DNA of 64,000 bases from the NCBI GenBank assembly GCA_020152595.1, contig JAIGNY010000476.1, positions 1,631,501-1,695,500 on the forward strand, read 5' to 3'. Made by a program: the position numbers and the translations under genes. The first letter of the stretch is position 1. Every line of letters starts with the position of its first letter. Below, piece by piece: positions 38,932 to 49,859 of the stretch. Below the pieces are notes generated by a model. It was not told the origin of the DNA, did no database searches, and saw only the letters and a program-made list of their open reading frames with translations. This DNA is from Chiridota heheva (taxonomy: Eukaryota; Echinodermata; Holothuroidea; Apodida; Chiridotidae).

Positions 38932-39033
38932 CCCTTACTCTACCAGCACCTTTTGAAAAATGTGCTCGGGAGGCGTAGCCAAAGATAGGGGAACCAAAAA
39001 CGGTGATAATATCGCCGCATGGTAAAGTAAGGG
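38932..39033. mobile_element. piggyBac-type MITE 2 (102 bp)
   Basis: Flanked by exact TTAA duplications at 38928-38931 and 39034-39037. It begins CCCTTACTCTACCAGC and ends GGTAAAGTAAGGG. It is alignable with MITE 1 throughout but diverged, and its central palindrome is preserved as a G-U-compatible form (CGGTGATA/TATCGCCG). The 136 bases between the two MITEs are unrelated, so the pair could be two insertions or the ends of one composite. Confidence 0.8.
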
Positions 39034-39707
39034 TTAATGGAATAAGATTTTTGAATGCTTTCTTCACCATTTTGTTTCTTTTGCAGTCCTCTTTCATATT
39101 AGTCAAACATGCTTGACCACTGAAATAATCCTTAAATCAGAGCACAAGGAAGGCCTCTTTGACAGGCTAATGATGTACTCCAAAGTGACATGAGTACAGC
39201 AGCGCCAGAGTACAGTAATCAATCAACATACTGTAGCTGTCCAATGTATACAAAGTCAATGGGAATGTTTGGTGGCTCCACATAATAAATCTCAGCTCAG
39301 TGGACGTCCATCATTTACAGTATGATGACAATGTTTAGCTGAGTAATGTAAGCAAAACTCTAATAACCACAATTATTGCCTGCATTGCAAAGTGGATGAC
39401 ACATCAGGGCATCAGTATAAATGACAGCAGTCCATTATGTCTAAACGAATGTGTAGCGGTGTATAAATGAATTTTGTAAAAATTGTCCATCTAAAAAAAT
39501 ACTCAACCTTTTCAGAAGCTCTAAGCATAGGTGGAATTTGGAGGTCCAAGGGGGAAATTTGCCCTCACACTTTGTTTTCCAAAGTTACATCTTTTGTATG
39601 ATTATTTTTTTTTATATCAAAGTTTTAATTTATGATACCCCCTCCACTTCAAGTAAGCAAATTTTATTTTGCAACTTTCCCCCACTTCTGGGGAGTAATT
39701 CCACCCA
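39034..39707. other. Stretch with no gene seen
   Basis: No exon or element was recognised between the MITEs and the 62-bp array. Confidence 0.45.
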
Positions 39708-39921
39708 TAAGACCATAGAGGAAGTATCCTTTCTAATACTGTATGATATGCTACAGCGTGATATGCAATAAGACCATAGAAGTAAAGTATCCTTTCTAAT
39801 ACTGTATGATATGCTACAGCGTAATATACAATAAGACCATAAAGCAAAGTATCCTTCTAATACTGTATGATATGCTACAGCGTGATATACAATAAGACCA
39901 TAGAATCAAAGTATCCTTAGC
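39708..39921. repeat. Tandem repeat, ~62-bp unit, 3.4 copies
   Basis: Units start at 39708, 39769, 39832 and 39893 (periods 61, 63, 61), each beginning TAAGACCATAGA and containing CTAATACTGTATGATATGCT. Small indels near the start of each unit account for the variable period. Confidence 0.93.
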
Positions 39922-39949
39922 TACGCAAATTTGATTTTTCGCGGAACAC

Positions 39950-40030
39950 CGACCACCATGCAACGTGACGTAATTTGCGTAATACGGTTATGTGGAATGC
40001 ATATTCATCAAAGATGGCAGGGTAAGTGTT
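39950..40030 (+). promoter_or_regulatory. Speculative promoter and first-exon-like segment
   Basis: Contains TGACGTAA (a CRE/ATF-like site), followed 50 bases later by AAAGATGGCAGGGTAAGTG, an ATG a few bases from a consensus splice donor. No downstream exon was identified on this strand, so this may be coincidence. Confidence 0.12.
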
Positions 40031-42518
40031 TGAAGGAAAGATTATTTTCAATAAATATTTTTGAATTATTTTTCAATTTTTGATTTAATTCAGCGTTACT
40101 TTTTGAGAAATCTGGTGTCAAAGCTAGGTCCAAAAATTTATAGGGTACAAAAAGTAGTCCATGTTCGCCGTGTTCCTAACTCAGCAGATACAAATTACCA
40201 CATTTCAAGACTAGATTCGGGTAGGTGATATTACATGCATTCGATACATACCTTATTCGCAATGTTGCGCCCATGAGAACATGACAAAATCTTGTTGAAT
40301 TATACACCAAATTTCCTAATTTCTTCATTATTGTTAAGTGTAATATAAAGTAATTACCATGTTGAGTTATGCGAAATATTAGGTCAAAGATTAGAATTGA
40401 ATGTGAAAAGTTACTATGAACTAGCCATCCTTCCTTTAGAAGTTGGAACCAGGCTTTTTAGATCTCCTGCATGTTAAGGTTATTAAAGGCCCTGTGCATT
40501 CTATTTCTAACTTTACACTTTCAGCATGTATATTGTATATTGTATATTGTAATCAAGGGGCATTCTGAGTGAGATTTGTATCTCACTAGATCAAGCATTC
40601 CCAATTTTTTAAGGGGTTGTTGTACCACTTCTTTTATAAAGTACTTTTACTTGTAAGTTGTACTTCTTCAAGTTCTTCTAAACAGGTATGTTTAGTTTCA
40701 GATAAGATATTTAGGGCAAATATTTGTTTTTAAGTGAAATTATGTAAATAATTTTCATCAAATTTAGCTTCAGTATATTTGAGGGTAGGTAAAATGCACA
40801 ATTTATGTATGTAACAATTATATGATCAAATGTAATAGAAATAGTTCAGAAAAATATTTAAAGTATTTCATTGATTACACACAACATTTTAATGATTTTT
40901 GTTAACGGTAAGTTTCTTGTTTTAAAACTTAAAATTTTGATGATTAAGGGAGTTTGATTAAATTGTCAGATTTAATTTGCATTGAAGTGCTTCAGATTCA
41001 AGTGCATAGCAATGCAGCCTCACTAAACATCATTGCCATGATAGTACTGTATGGTAGAAAGAAAAGTGAAGGATTGTTATCAGTGGAAAAATAGTATAAT
41101 ACATTGTCATGGTAATGTTAAAAATATGCTGAATTTTTGATAGTAAATGATTAATCCAAATAATTATTCTAATAACCTGATTTCTCAAATGAAATTTGAG
41201 TACATGGCAAGAAAGAATATAAAAGATAATGGCACTTTAATCACTTGTCGAAGTTGTCGTTTCTCTTTCTTAATGTTCATTTGTAAGTTTGATCACAAAC
41301 AGATTATTTTTTATTACAAAGAATTTTAAACAATCTTTTGTTGCATCAAGCATGCATGTCTGTCCTAAATACCACTATAATTAGAACTTCAATAAAGATA
41401 GAGCAAGAGCATCTTGAAAATTGTTGATAAATAAGCGAGTCCAATTGGTATCAGAATGATACCAATTTGAGAATGTGAAATACAAACGGTGGTTACCGTG
41501 GTATCAATTTGTTTTGTATATCTGGAGGAGTGAAAAATTAGATGTTGCCACTTAGGTAGGGATATGTCAGGTTTCCTCAAACTAACTTGGTCATTCTTAA
41601 TGAAATCTTATGCTTTTTATGCAGATTAGAAAAATGACAATCGCTTTCTCTACTGCCTAGCTGGGGCAATTTGAGCTATTACCCTCCTCCACTTACCTTG
41701 CTGCTACCCTTATCAACACCACCCCCACCATTTCCTCTCCACCTCTAATATCTCAGCCCTTCCTCAGGTGGGAAAAGAGAGTCATTTGCCTACCTGACAA
41801 GATCACTCCCTTCCCCCACCAGACCTTATCCCAGAGCATATTTGTACCGGCAACATATTTTGTCCGAACCATAGTTCCTTCCCCCAGCCCCATCCCATCA
41901 GATAAATCTTCCCATCTCCCCCTCAGTCCCAGATCAATTTCCTGGTGCTGACCCTGCTCTGAATACATATGGAAGAAAGCAGGGAATGTACTACTTCTAA
42001 AGTTCCCTAGTTTAAAAGGAAAATCAATAATTGAAGACTTGTTTGAGGAATGTCAAACAAGGAAACAAATGAGTGACAACTGAAGGTTGGCTCCGTACTT
42101 TGCAAAAGCTGTTCCATTTATACAAACGGACTCGAAGGACTTATGATTTTGTCATACTATATTGACTTCACTCGGACATGCATCCCAAAAAGCAGGAAAA
42201 AAGAATGCAGAACACTTCTTCCAGCTGTAAGTTTGGGTAAGAATTAATCAATGTATTATTAATAAGGAAGCCTTCAACATTTTGCCTGGGACAATATCGC
42301 CAGTCTGTTCAGTAATATATTAAACTTAAAGAATGCTGAATATTATCCGTAGCAATGAGGTCAATATAACCAACTTCGATACAGAAGAATTATAAAAGAA
42401 ATCAACATTAATACAAAATTTGGGATGATCATTTTATTTGTATACAAGTTAGAGTTGTAAGCAGTGGCATAGCTTTAAGAAATTTTTTAAAAATTGGGAT
42501 AATTGTTTTCTTTTCTTT

Positions 42519-42521
<3 letters not shown>
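40031..42521. other. AT-rich stretch, no gene seen
   Basis: The notable structure is a perfect hairpin at 41443-41467 (AATTGGTATCA, 3-base loop, TGATACCAATT). A C/T-rich tract lies at 41680-41760. Confidence 0.5.

Positions 42522-42552
<31 letters not shown>
42522..42552 (+). repeat. Poly(T) run of 31
   Basis: Thirty-one consecutive T residues directly abut repeat B (42554 onward). On the minus strand this would read as a poly(A) tail, a possible retroposon end. Confidence 0.9.
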
Positions 42553-42553
<1 letters not shown>

Positions 42554-42557
<4 letters not shown>

Positions 42558-42748
42558 GCACACACAACCCTCCAATCATGCTCATTTGATCAGTATCCAT
42601 ATCCTCTACCCCTATGCCAAGTTACAAAATTGTACACCATTCATAACTTAAGTTAGGAAAACTTTAACAAAACTTTACTGGACGCGGATGCGGGAACCGG
42701 GGGTAGTAGAATAGCTCTAATATTCTTTGAATCATCGAGCTAAAAAGG
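42554..42748. repeat. Repeat B, copy 1
   Basis: Aligns with 47632-47850 through CACACAACCCTCCAAT, ATAACTTAAGTTA, GACGC-like words and GGGGTAGTAGAATAGCTC. The right end carries an imperfect inverted repeat, TAGCTCTAATATT and AATCATCGAGCTA. No coding content; the element class is not identified. Confidence 0.75.
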
Positions 42749-44024
42749 AAAAGTAAGCCCCTATTTTTCAGTATGTTTAATACTATATTGCCTACAATAG
42801 CATCCGCAAATCGTAATATGACGTAATAAATGACAACATCAACTGCCAATGAGCCGCAGAACACCACCGTAGAAGTGTTTTGCTCATTTCTGACAAGCGA
42901 CTATACGAAATTGCCTTGAATTTGTCGTGTTCCTGACTCAGCAGACAAATAATAATGCAGGAAAGTAATGAATTTGTGCGGCAAACATATTATTTGATCT
43001 TTTTTGAGTATTTCTTTAACAACGTAAATCCTTCCCCCCCCCCCCCTTCCCCCCATTTTTGTTCATTTTTTTTCCGCCCGTAAATTCACCCTTTTCCTTT
43101 CTGTTCTTAACAAAGTTATTATTATTTTCCAAGAAATCAATCTTTTATTAGCAATTTGCAAGTAGATTGTTTCCATAGGTATTATAGTCGTTAAGATATC
43201 GCAGTTTTAAAATGGTATGTTTTCAGCTCATTATATATTCACAGTGCGAAAATCTAGGCATACGCTCCTAGGAGAAGAAAGCTCTTTTTATGGCTCTTTA
43301 ATCGGGCCAATCACTCCAAGTTCATCACATTCTACGAAAAAAAGGGCTCCTTTTTGCAACAATATGCTCTAGGTACTGGTGATTGCATTGATTAGAAATC
43401 TTATCACATTTCTTATGAACCTTGTATGCAGTTTTCTTCCGGCTATAGTAGCTTAGTACACTTAATTACCATTCTATCTCTGTTTCACATATACAAAATT
43501 AACATAACAGTAATTACATTACTTTCTGAGAGGTACATTATTACCCATATCAGTTCTAGTGTGGTAAGCAGCATTAAATACTTTGGAAAAAGTATTCTGA
43601 TGTAAACAGGGAAAATAATATAAGTAGACCTATGGTACATGTATAGTCCCAAACTATACACATTGAAAACAAGTAACTAAAATTCTGAAGCTCATGAGGT
43701 ACATGCACAGCAATACAGGATCAAAGTTCACAACCAAATACTATAGCATGTGATTTGTTTGTACAGTACTACATGTTCAAATACCATAATGGTGAACACA
43801 TTTTTCTACAATTTTCTCATAAGTCCCATATTCCTAAAACCTACTCAGAATTGTACATTTCTGTACTTTTAATACCAGCAGTTATAGTGCAAAATACCAA
43901 ATTCAAAATATTGAGGCACAATAATAAAAAACAATAGATGTCCACAAGAATATGGAAGCTATTTAACGAATGACACCACAAAATTGTGCTGTATGTGTAA
44001 AAGCAAGCCTGGAGCGTGGCAAAT
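42749..44024. other. AT-rich stretch, no gene seen
   Basis: Contains a C13 run at 43034-43046 and the words GTGTTCCTGACTCAGCAGA at 42930-42948, similar to GTGTTCCTAACTCAGCAGA at 40170-40188. No supported gene. Confidence 0.5.
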
Positions 44025-44173
44025 GTTGCAAGCTTCGCTAGGGCGCAGTGCCCTGTACATTACGCAGTGCCCTGTACATTATGCAGTGCCCTGTACATGC
44101 AACGGCAAATTGACAAAATACATCAAAAATCAAGGGCTTATCGTAACCAAATAAAAATTCTAGTGCAACCCCT
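44025..44173 (+). mobile_element. Repeat A, right-end fragment
   Basis: Matches the right part of repeat A in the same orientation as 58809-59160: GCAAGCTTCGCTAG, three 19-base units of the CAGTGCCCTGTACATTACG type, then TCAAGGGCTT and GTGCAACCCCTG. Homology starts abruptly at about 44025. Confidence 0.85.
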
Positions 44174-44460
44174 GTTTCAGGTAATCCTCATGTGACACAT
44201 GGTAACAGTTTGAAGTTGACCAAAGAGTTCTCACGAATAGAAATTTGGCGATTTAGCTTTTCGCAAAGAGTTGTTAATGAGTGGAATGGTTTGCCTGAGT
44301 GGGTAGTTAGCTCCAATTCTGTTCACAATTTCAAAGTCAACATTCATAACTTCTTTACTAACTCTAGGCGTCTTTTATTTTTTTGTGGTGGTAGTAGTGT
44401 TAGTTTGGGCTTTTTATGAGGTGACTAACCCTTCTTAGCCCATCATTTTGTTATGTTATG
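44172..44460 (+). mobile_element. CR1-like LINE, 3' end only
   Basis: About 285 bases match the 3' end of the CR1-like element at 58520-58808, including the coding words TWNxxLP-like VVNEWNGLPEWVVSSNS and the 3' untranslated GGTGACTAACCCTTCTTAGCC, ending in TTGTTATGTTATG. The element is severely 5' truncated and begins exactly where repeat A ends. Confidence 0.9.
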
Positions 44461-46042
44461 CTACACTGCGAGCGATTTTTTAGATAATCAGACAGATACA
44501 GTATTACAAGCTGTTTGGACTTTTTCCTTACACATGATCAAGTTTATAATTGAGGTTCTCTGATGAAAGGCCTGCAAAATTTGCTACAAATGCTGTCTTC
44601 TTCAAACTGTGAAAAAATTCACTTAAGTAGGGTGCAATTTTCTGTCGCGACACAAATTTTGTTTTAATGGGCATAGAAAAGCCCCCTCAATCATTTTTCA
44701 GTTATTAGTACTGTGAACGTTTAGCGATGATCGCATGTGAAATAAACATTTACAAAAAAGCTACTTGCAATTAATCGTTTTTGTCGTTCAGCCTCGTCAT
44801 TGAAAATCAATACCATTCAAACAACACACAAACACAGCCCTTAAAATTCCAATTAATGACTTTTACACATTTTAAACAGGTTTAGAATAATCCTTGTAAA
44901 ATGCAAGAAGCAGATGCTAGCAGTTATCACACTTTTGAATGGGGATAATTCTTGTTTTGTATTCGCCAAAAAGTTTGCAATATGCACCATAAATAACAAT
45001 AAACAGTGTAATATAAACTTTAGACTTCAATCTGTCTCAATCAAAATCCTGTTTTACAAGCTCTAAAACTGATCCCAAAATACACTATCAAAACAGCTTC
45101 AATTGTTGTGCTTACTAAATACGCATGTAAATATTACCTGATGAGTTAAATAAATTATACAAAACGAAAAAGGTTACAAAATAAACGAGAAAGAAAAAGG
45201 TTTAAATACAGCCGAGTTGCAGCAGCTCTGCAGAGAATATTGGGAGAGGATCGTAACGAATTTTGATTTCCGGGAGGTGGGGCAGTTTTGAAATTTTATA
45301 CAGCAAGGTATATTTATGTATGATGCATAATATAGACACAGCAAAAACAGCAAAGAAGTCGCGCGAGATCAGGACTAAAATGACATTGAAGGGAACTGTT
45401 TCGTCATTTCTAACCCAAAAATCCATTAATATTTTCTATGAAAAAGATTTTTAATACTGTAGAAATAATATTTTTATTATTTTGAAATACGAATTCCAGA
45501 GTTTATTTGAATATGGGAGTCAATAATTTTCCCATACTAGTAGTTGCATAATTTTTTTTTACTTAGCATTCTTTTGGGGCAAGTTTTTTAAACTTATTAA
45601 AGTTTTAGAACTATCATCACAATTAATCGCTAAACGCTCGCAAATTTGGGCGATTACATGTTTAGCAAAGTTGCTAATTGTTCACAGCACTATCAGTTAT
45701 CATCTGAAAAGCCATAGGATGAATAAGACAAGGCCAAAATTTATCCTTGTCTTTGTTTTATTCAATTTTGTTTCAAATGGGTCAGAAATAGGTTTAAGAA
45801 TACTCTGCGTTCAACCAAGACCTGAAATTAGCATTAACAAATGGATACTTGGGACGTACTGTACTCTCTATATAATGGAAGCACCTGGCAGCGGAAGCAA
45901 CCAGAACCAAAAAGTTTTGGATATTAATGCATATTAATGAAATTCAACATTTTTACATCATGAACATGTACACACCAGCAAACAACATTAATACACCACA
46001 TATGAAACAAAACCGACATGCACTTATTAAAATAAGAGTTTT
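44461..46042. other. AT-rich stretch, no gene seen
   Basis: No exon or element was recognised; several frames of 60-90 codons lack any feature. Confidence 0.5.
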
Positions 46043-46263
46043 TAACAGCTTTTATTTTTAAAATGGATTTCTTTTGTCAAAATGGACTGAAGTAAAGCCT
46101 CTTCATTACCGTTATACTCCCTTTTTGGTATTTAATACACTCTGTACCAGAAAAGCAAACAACATTTTAGTTAGCTATTCTGGTACAGAGTTTTTTAACA
46201 ACCAAAAAAGGAGTATAATGGCAATGTGAGGGCTTTATTCCAGTCCATTTTGAAAATAGCTGT
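46043..46263. mobile_element. Fold-back element (~220 bp)
   Basis: The left arm (46043-46152) and right arm (46178-46263) are inverted copies. CTGTACCAGAA pairs with TTCTGGTACAG at the centre, ATACTCC pairs with GGAGTAT, and AAAATGGACTG pairs with CAGTCCATTTT towards the ends. The left arm has an extra ~13 bases. No coding content. Confidence 0.85.
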
Positions 46264-47220
46264 TTTTTTTTCTCAAGATATACATTAAGCCCCGCCTACT
46301 CATAAATATTCATGACATCACCATCAAAAACAATAAGGCATATCTACAGACCAAGGGCTATCTGTGTTCCACATATGACATGAATCCAGTGTATTGTTCT
46401 TGATATCGCGTTTACGAGCTGGCCATCACAAACACACATACATATATACACATGCCATCATGACTGCATAGGTTCCTGATGCTATTGGAACGCATTGGAA
46501 CCAATAAGTAGAATTGTTGGAAGGACAGTATGCTCGACTATTCAAGGCTTAGTATAGAGAATGGGCTTATAGAGGGATGTACAGAAATAGGGTAGCAGGG
46601 GCGGATGATTTCAAATAACTTTAAAAGATGCACTTACATTTTCATTTGCACTACAAGCTTCCAAATATCTTTAGTTTTTCCACATATTTTAAGACAAAAC
46701 AAGCTAAAGGTTACCTCATCCAGTAACTCAGAAAAAATGTAAAACCTAGCAGTCTTTGTAACTACAACACCTCTTTCAGTTCTATCAATTGAATAACAAA
46801 GAAAGGAGAGGTCGTGACATGCCAATGACAATGAAAGAATGCCATTCAACCCCCTTTCCAACCTGTACCCTCCCTCAGCCCCTACACATCCCCAGAACTA
46901 CATCCTGGATTGTAATACAACTTCCAATTTAGGAAAATATGTGTGTCAAGCAAAGTCAAGCAGCATGAAAAATGTACAATAACGTTAAAGCAAAATTATG
47001 CGAAACAATATTGCTTAACCTATGACAAACTAAACATTGAAAATGATACAAATTCCGCCACCGCTAACAATGCATATACCAGACTGTCCCACATTCCATC
47101 TCAACCTGTCCTAAATGTTATTTATACTCAATTCAATCATACCTGAAAACCAGATACTGTATGTCATTCCACCACTTGCATGTCCACATGCCATCACAAC
47201 TGAAATCCAGATGACATACC
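46264..47220. other. Stretch with no gene seen
   Basis: No supported gene or element. Confidence 0.5.
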
Positions 47221-47350
47221 ACCACATGCCATTCCGCCCTGTCCCACATGTTGACCCACCCTGTTCCACATGCCAATCCACCCTGTTCCACATGCCAACC
47301 CACCCTGTTCCACATGCCAACCCATCCTGTTCCACATGCCAACCCACCCT
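47221..47350. repeat. 23-bp minisatellite, about 5 units
   Basis: Units of CCCTGTTCCACATGCCAACC plus CAC repeat with period 23. The motif is related to the satellite at 60541-62560, where CCCTGTTCCACATGGCATCC also occurs (62438-62460). Confidence 0.9.
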
Positions 47351-47440
47351 CATGCTTATTTGAACAGTACCCATGTCCTCTACCCCTGTGCCAAGTTAAA
47401 TAAATGTACATCATTCATAACTTAAGTTATGCGCTCATGA
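47348..47440. repeat. Repeat B, partial copy
   Basis: Matches copy 1 through CATGCTTATTTGA, CCTCTACCCCTGTGCCAAGTT and ATAACTTAAGTTATG. Confidence 0.65.
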
Positions 47441-47631
47441 ATTTTAAACATTTTGTACGAAAGTCTATTGTTATGCAAATAACTTAATTAATATGCACAC
47501 TTCCCCTTAACATTAAGTGTAAACAATGCTCTTCACATATATGATAATTTGTGCAAACAAAATCCCCACATCCACTTTAATTTAAAAGACATCATAGATA
47601 CAACAAATTTAAGTGTTATGTAAATAAGTTA

Positions 47632-47850
47632 ATTAGTATGCTCACACAACCCTCCAATTATGTACCCATGTCTTCTATCCCTATGCTACATGTAAGTTAC
47701 ATGAATGTACACCATTTATAACTTAAGTTATGAAAACTTTAACCAAATAAACTTTACCAGACGCCGACACTGCCGCCCATGCTGATGCCGACGCCAGGGG
47801 TAGTAGAATAGCTCTACTATTTTTTAATAGTCGAGCTAAAAATGGTACAA
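47632..47850. repeat. Repeat B, copy 2, with terminal hairpin
   Basis: Aligns with 42554-42748. It ends in GGGGTAGTAGAATAGCTCTA, after which TAGCTCTACTATT and AATAGTCGAGCTA form a 13-bp stem with one mismatch. It lies directly left of repeat A copy 2. Confidence 0.8.
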
Positions 47851-47864
47851 CATGACTACCGCGG

Positions 47865-48467
47865 TGACATGGTTCGCGTTAAAGACAAATTTGTCGTATA
47901 ATACACCATGGCTGAAATTTCTTATGACACAGGTTGTAACTGCGTCGTAAGATTTAGATATAGCATGTGAAATTTTGTGCCAGACTTTTTCATTAACCTA
48001 AAATGAAAATCATGATCATCTTACCTGATGCGATTGAAACTTTTATTTTACCCAAAAATAATTTTGAATTACTCATGAATAAAAGGAAAATGACACAACT
48101 ATGAGACTAACTGCCGAATGATTCAACATGCCCATACAAGTACTGTACTTTAAACACATATAGGCTAGTACATGTACATAGGCCCTATACATGATGTACG
48201 TACCCTGTACGGTGTACGTGAAAGTTTTGATCTTGTTTTGAATGCAGGCTGTCAATTGTCAACGATATTATTAGCTAGGATTCTACTTTCATACTGTATT
48301 GTATTGATCGTGTAGTTGTGAACTTGTGAAGTGATTGCAATCTGCAAATTACTATACTGTAAGGAAGTAGATGTGTTCGAGATCTGAATAGTATATTGTC
48401 GATGACAATTGGTGAAAAATCAACTAAAACCTCATGAAAGTTTGGATACATAAAACATACGATCGCC
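47865..48467 (+). mobile_element. Repeat A copy 2, left part (split)
   Basis: Reverse-complement match to 34680-35225 over its whole length, ending at CCTCATGAAAGTTTGGATAC. The element resumes at 58809 after the nested LINE. Confidence 0.88.
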
Positions 48468-48939
48468 AGAAGTGTTTCAAGTGTATACAGAAGTGTTTCA
48501 ATTCTTGTCTCAATTTGAGGATATTTTCATTAGGATTTTGAATTTTATTTAGGCTGAATTTTACCATATTTTTGTTTCTTACATTTTTCCTGCATATTTG
48601 TTATTTTGCTGTTTTCATTAAGTTTCCTCAATTGTTAAATTTGTGTTTTTTTTTTGCTGTTGCTGGTTTGTGTGGCATACTAACTCTATCCTGTCACACA
48701 CTTTGTTGCTGTTGTTGTAAGCTAGACTAGACCTTACAGTTGTTGTTAGCTAGGCTTTGGTATTGTTGTGTTAGGCTTTGTTATTTTTTGAACTTAAGTG
48801 TATAGGCTTATGTGTTAAGTGTAGGCTAGTATATTGTGTGTTGAAGCTAAGGTATTTCTTTAGGTATTGTTGAGCCTATTGTTCCTCTTTTAGGTTGCTG
48901 CTTTTGGTTTTCTGCTTCTGTTAATTATATTGTATGATC

Positions 48940-49800
48940 ATGGAGAGTTTAATTTACTGTGATAGCTGTAATTTGTGAATTGATTTCCATGAGTCCAGTG
49001 TGACATGTAGTTTTGATGAAGCTTCGGTTAATAGTTTTGTATTTGTCTGTTCAAAGTGTACAAGGTTGAAGGCTTTGGAGTTGAGACTTTCAGGTTGTAG
49101 TTGTATCGTTGAAAAGGTTGATGCTAATGTATGTGATGTTGATAGTTCTTTGGGTGAGGAATTTGATCTGTCCAGGTACAGTAGATAGTCTTGGATCAGA
49201 TTATGTTAACAGGTCTGATGTAGGGTTGTCTGTAGTTAATGATTGTACAGGTACCATTGGTCGTGAGGTTGTTGATCCATCTGGTACTTTGCCTGTGGAT
49301 TTTGTTAGGGATAAGGTGTTATGGATAGGAGATTCACTTGTTAGGTATCTTGACACCGAGTTTAGATCGTAGTAGAAGGATTAGGGTGTTCTTCCAGGGG
49401 CTGGGGTTGGTGATTTTAGTTCTCTTGTTGAGACTTTATGTAAGGGTGAAGATACCGTTATAGTTTTATTTGGTACAAATGATATTTCAAGGAGAAATGT
49501 TGATTCTGTTAGGCGTAGTTTCATGGATTTGTTATTCGAGTTGAAGGACACAGTTGTAGGGTTCTAGTTGTTGGTCTGTTTCCGTGTAGGGGTAGTTTCT
49601 TCATGATAGGTAAGATGCTGTTGATCAATAGTTGTTTAAGTATTTGTCGTCCATTTGAGTTCGGTTTTGTAAATTTCTGGCATAAGTTTGAATCTCGGGT
49701 TGATTGGTTCATGAGAGATGGTTTGCATTTAACTAGGAAAGGTGCTCGTGTTCTTGCTAGGGGTGTCAATACGACAAGTAAGGATGTGAGTCCTTTAAAC
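48940..49800 (+). pseudogene. CR1 ORF1: PHD-like finger and SGNH esterase (decayed)
   Basis: ORF1 proteins of CR1 elements bind RNA and often carry an esterase of unclear use. The frame opens at ATG 48940 with MESLIYCDSCNL, then a TGA where a tryptophan codon is expected, then IDFHESSVTCSF and FVFVCSKCTR. The spacing of C-x2-C, H, C and C-x2-C suggests a PHD-type zinc finger. The esterase follows: block I as VLWIGDSLVRYLD (catalytic Ser codon at 49334), the third block as VLFGTNDISRRN (49467-49500), and the catalytic Asp-His pair as RDGLHLTRKGARVLA (Asp 49717, His 49726). Stops follow block I, and the Asp-His block is in a different frame, so the protein cannot be made intact. All four SGNH residue blocks are nevertheless recognisable. 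Confidence 0.82.
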
Positions 49801-49859
49801 TAGTCACGAGGGGTAAGAGTTTAATCCCACCTGTCAGGCATGTTTCTGGGGATAGGGAT

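Noticed and set aside
47111..47414. 82-93-codon frames with HVEQ- or CGTGW-type repeats
   Set aside because: Come from the 23-bp minisatellite.
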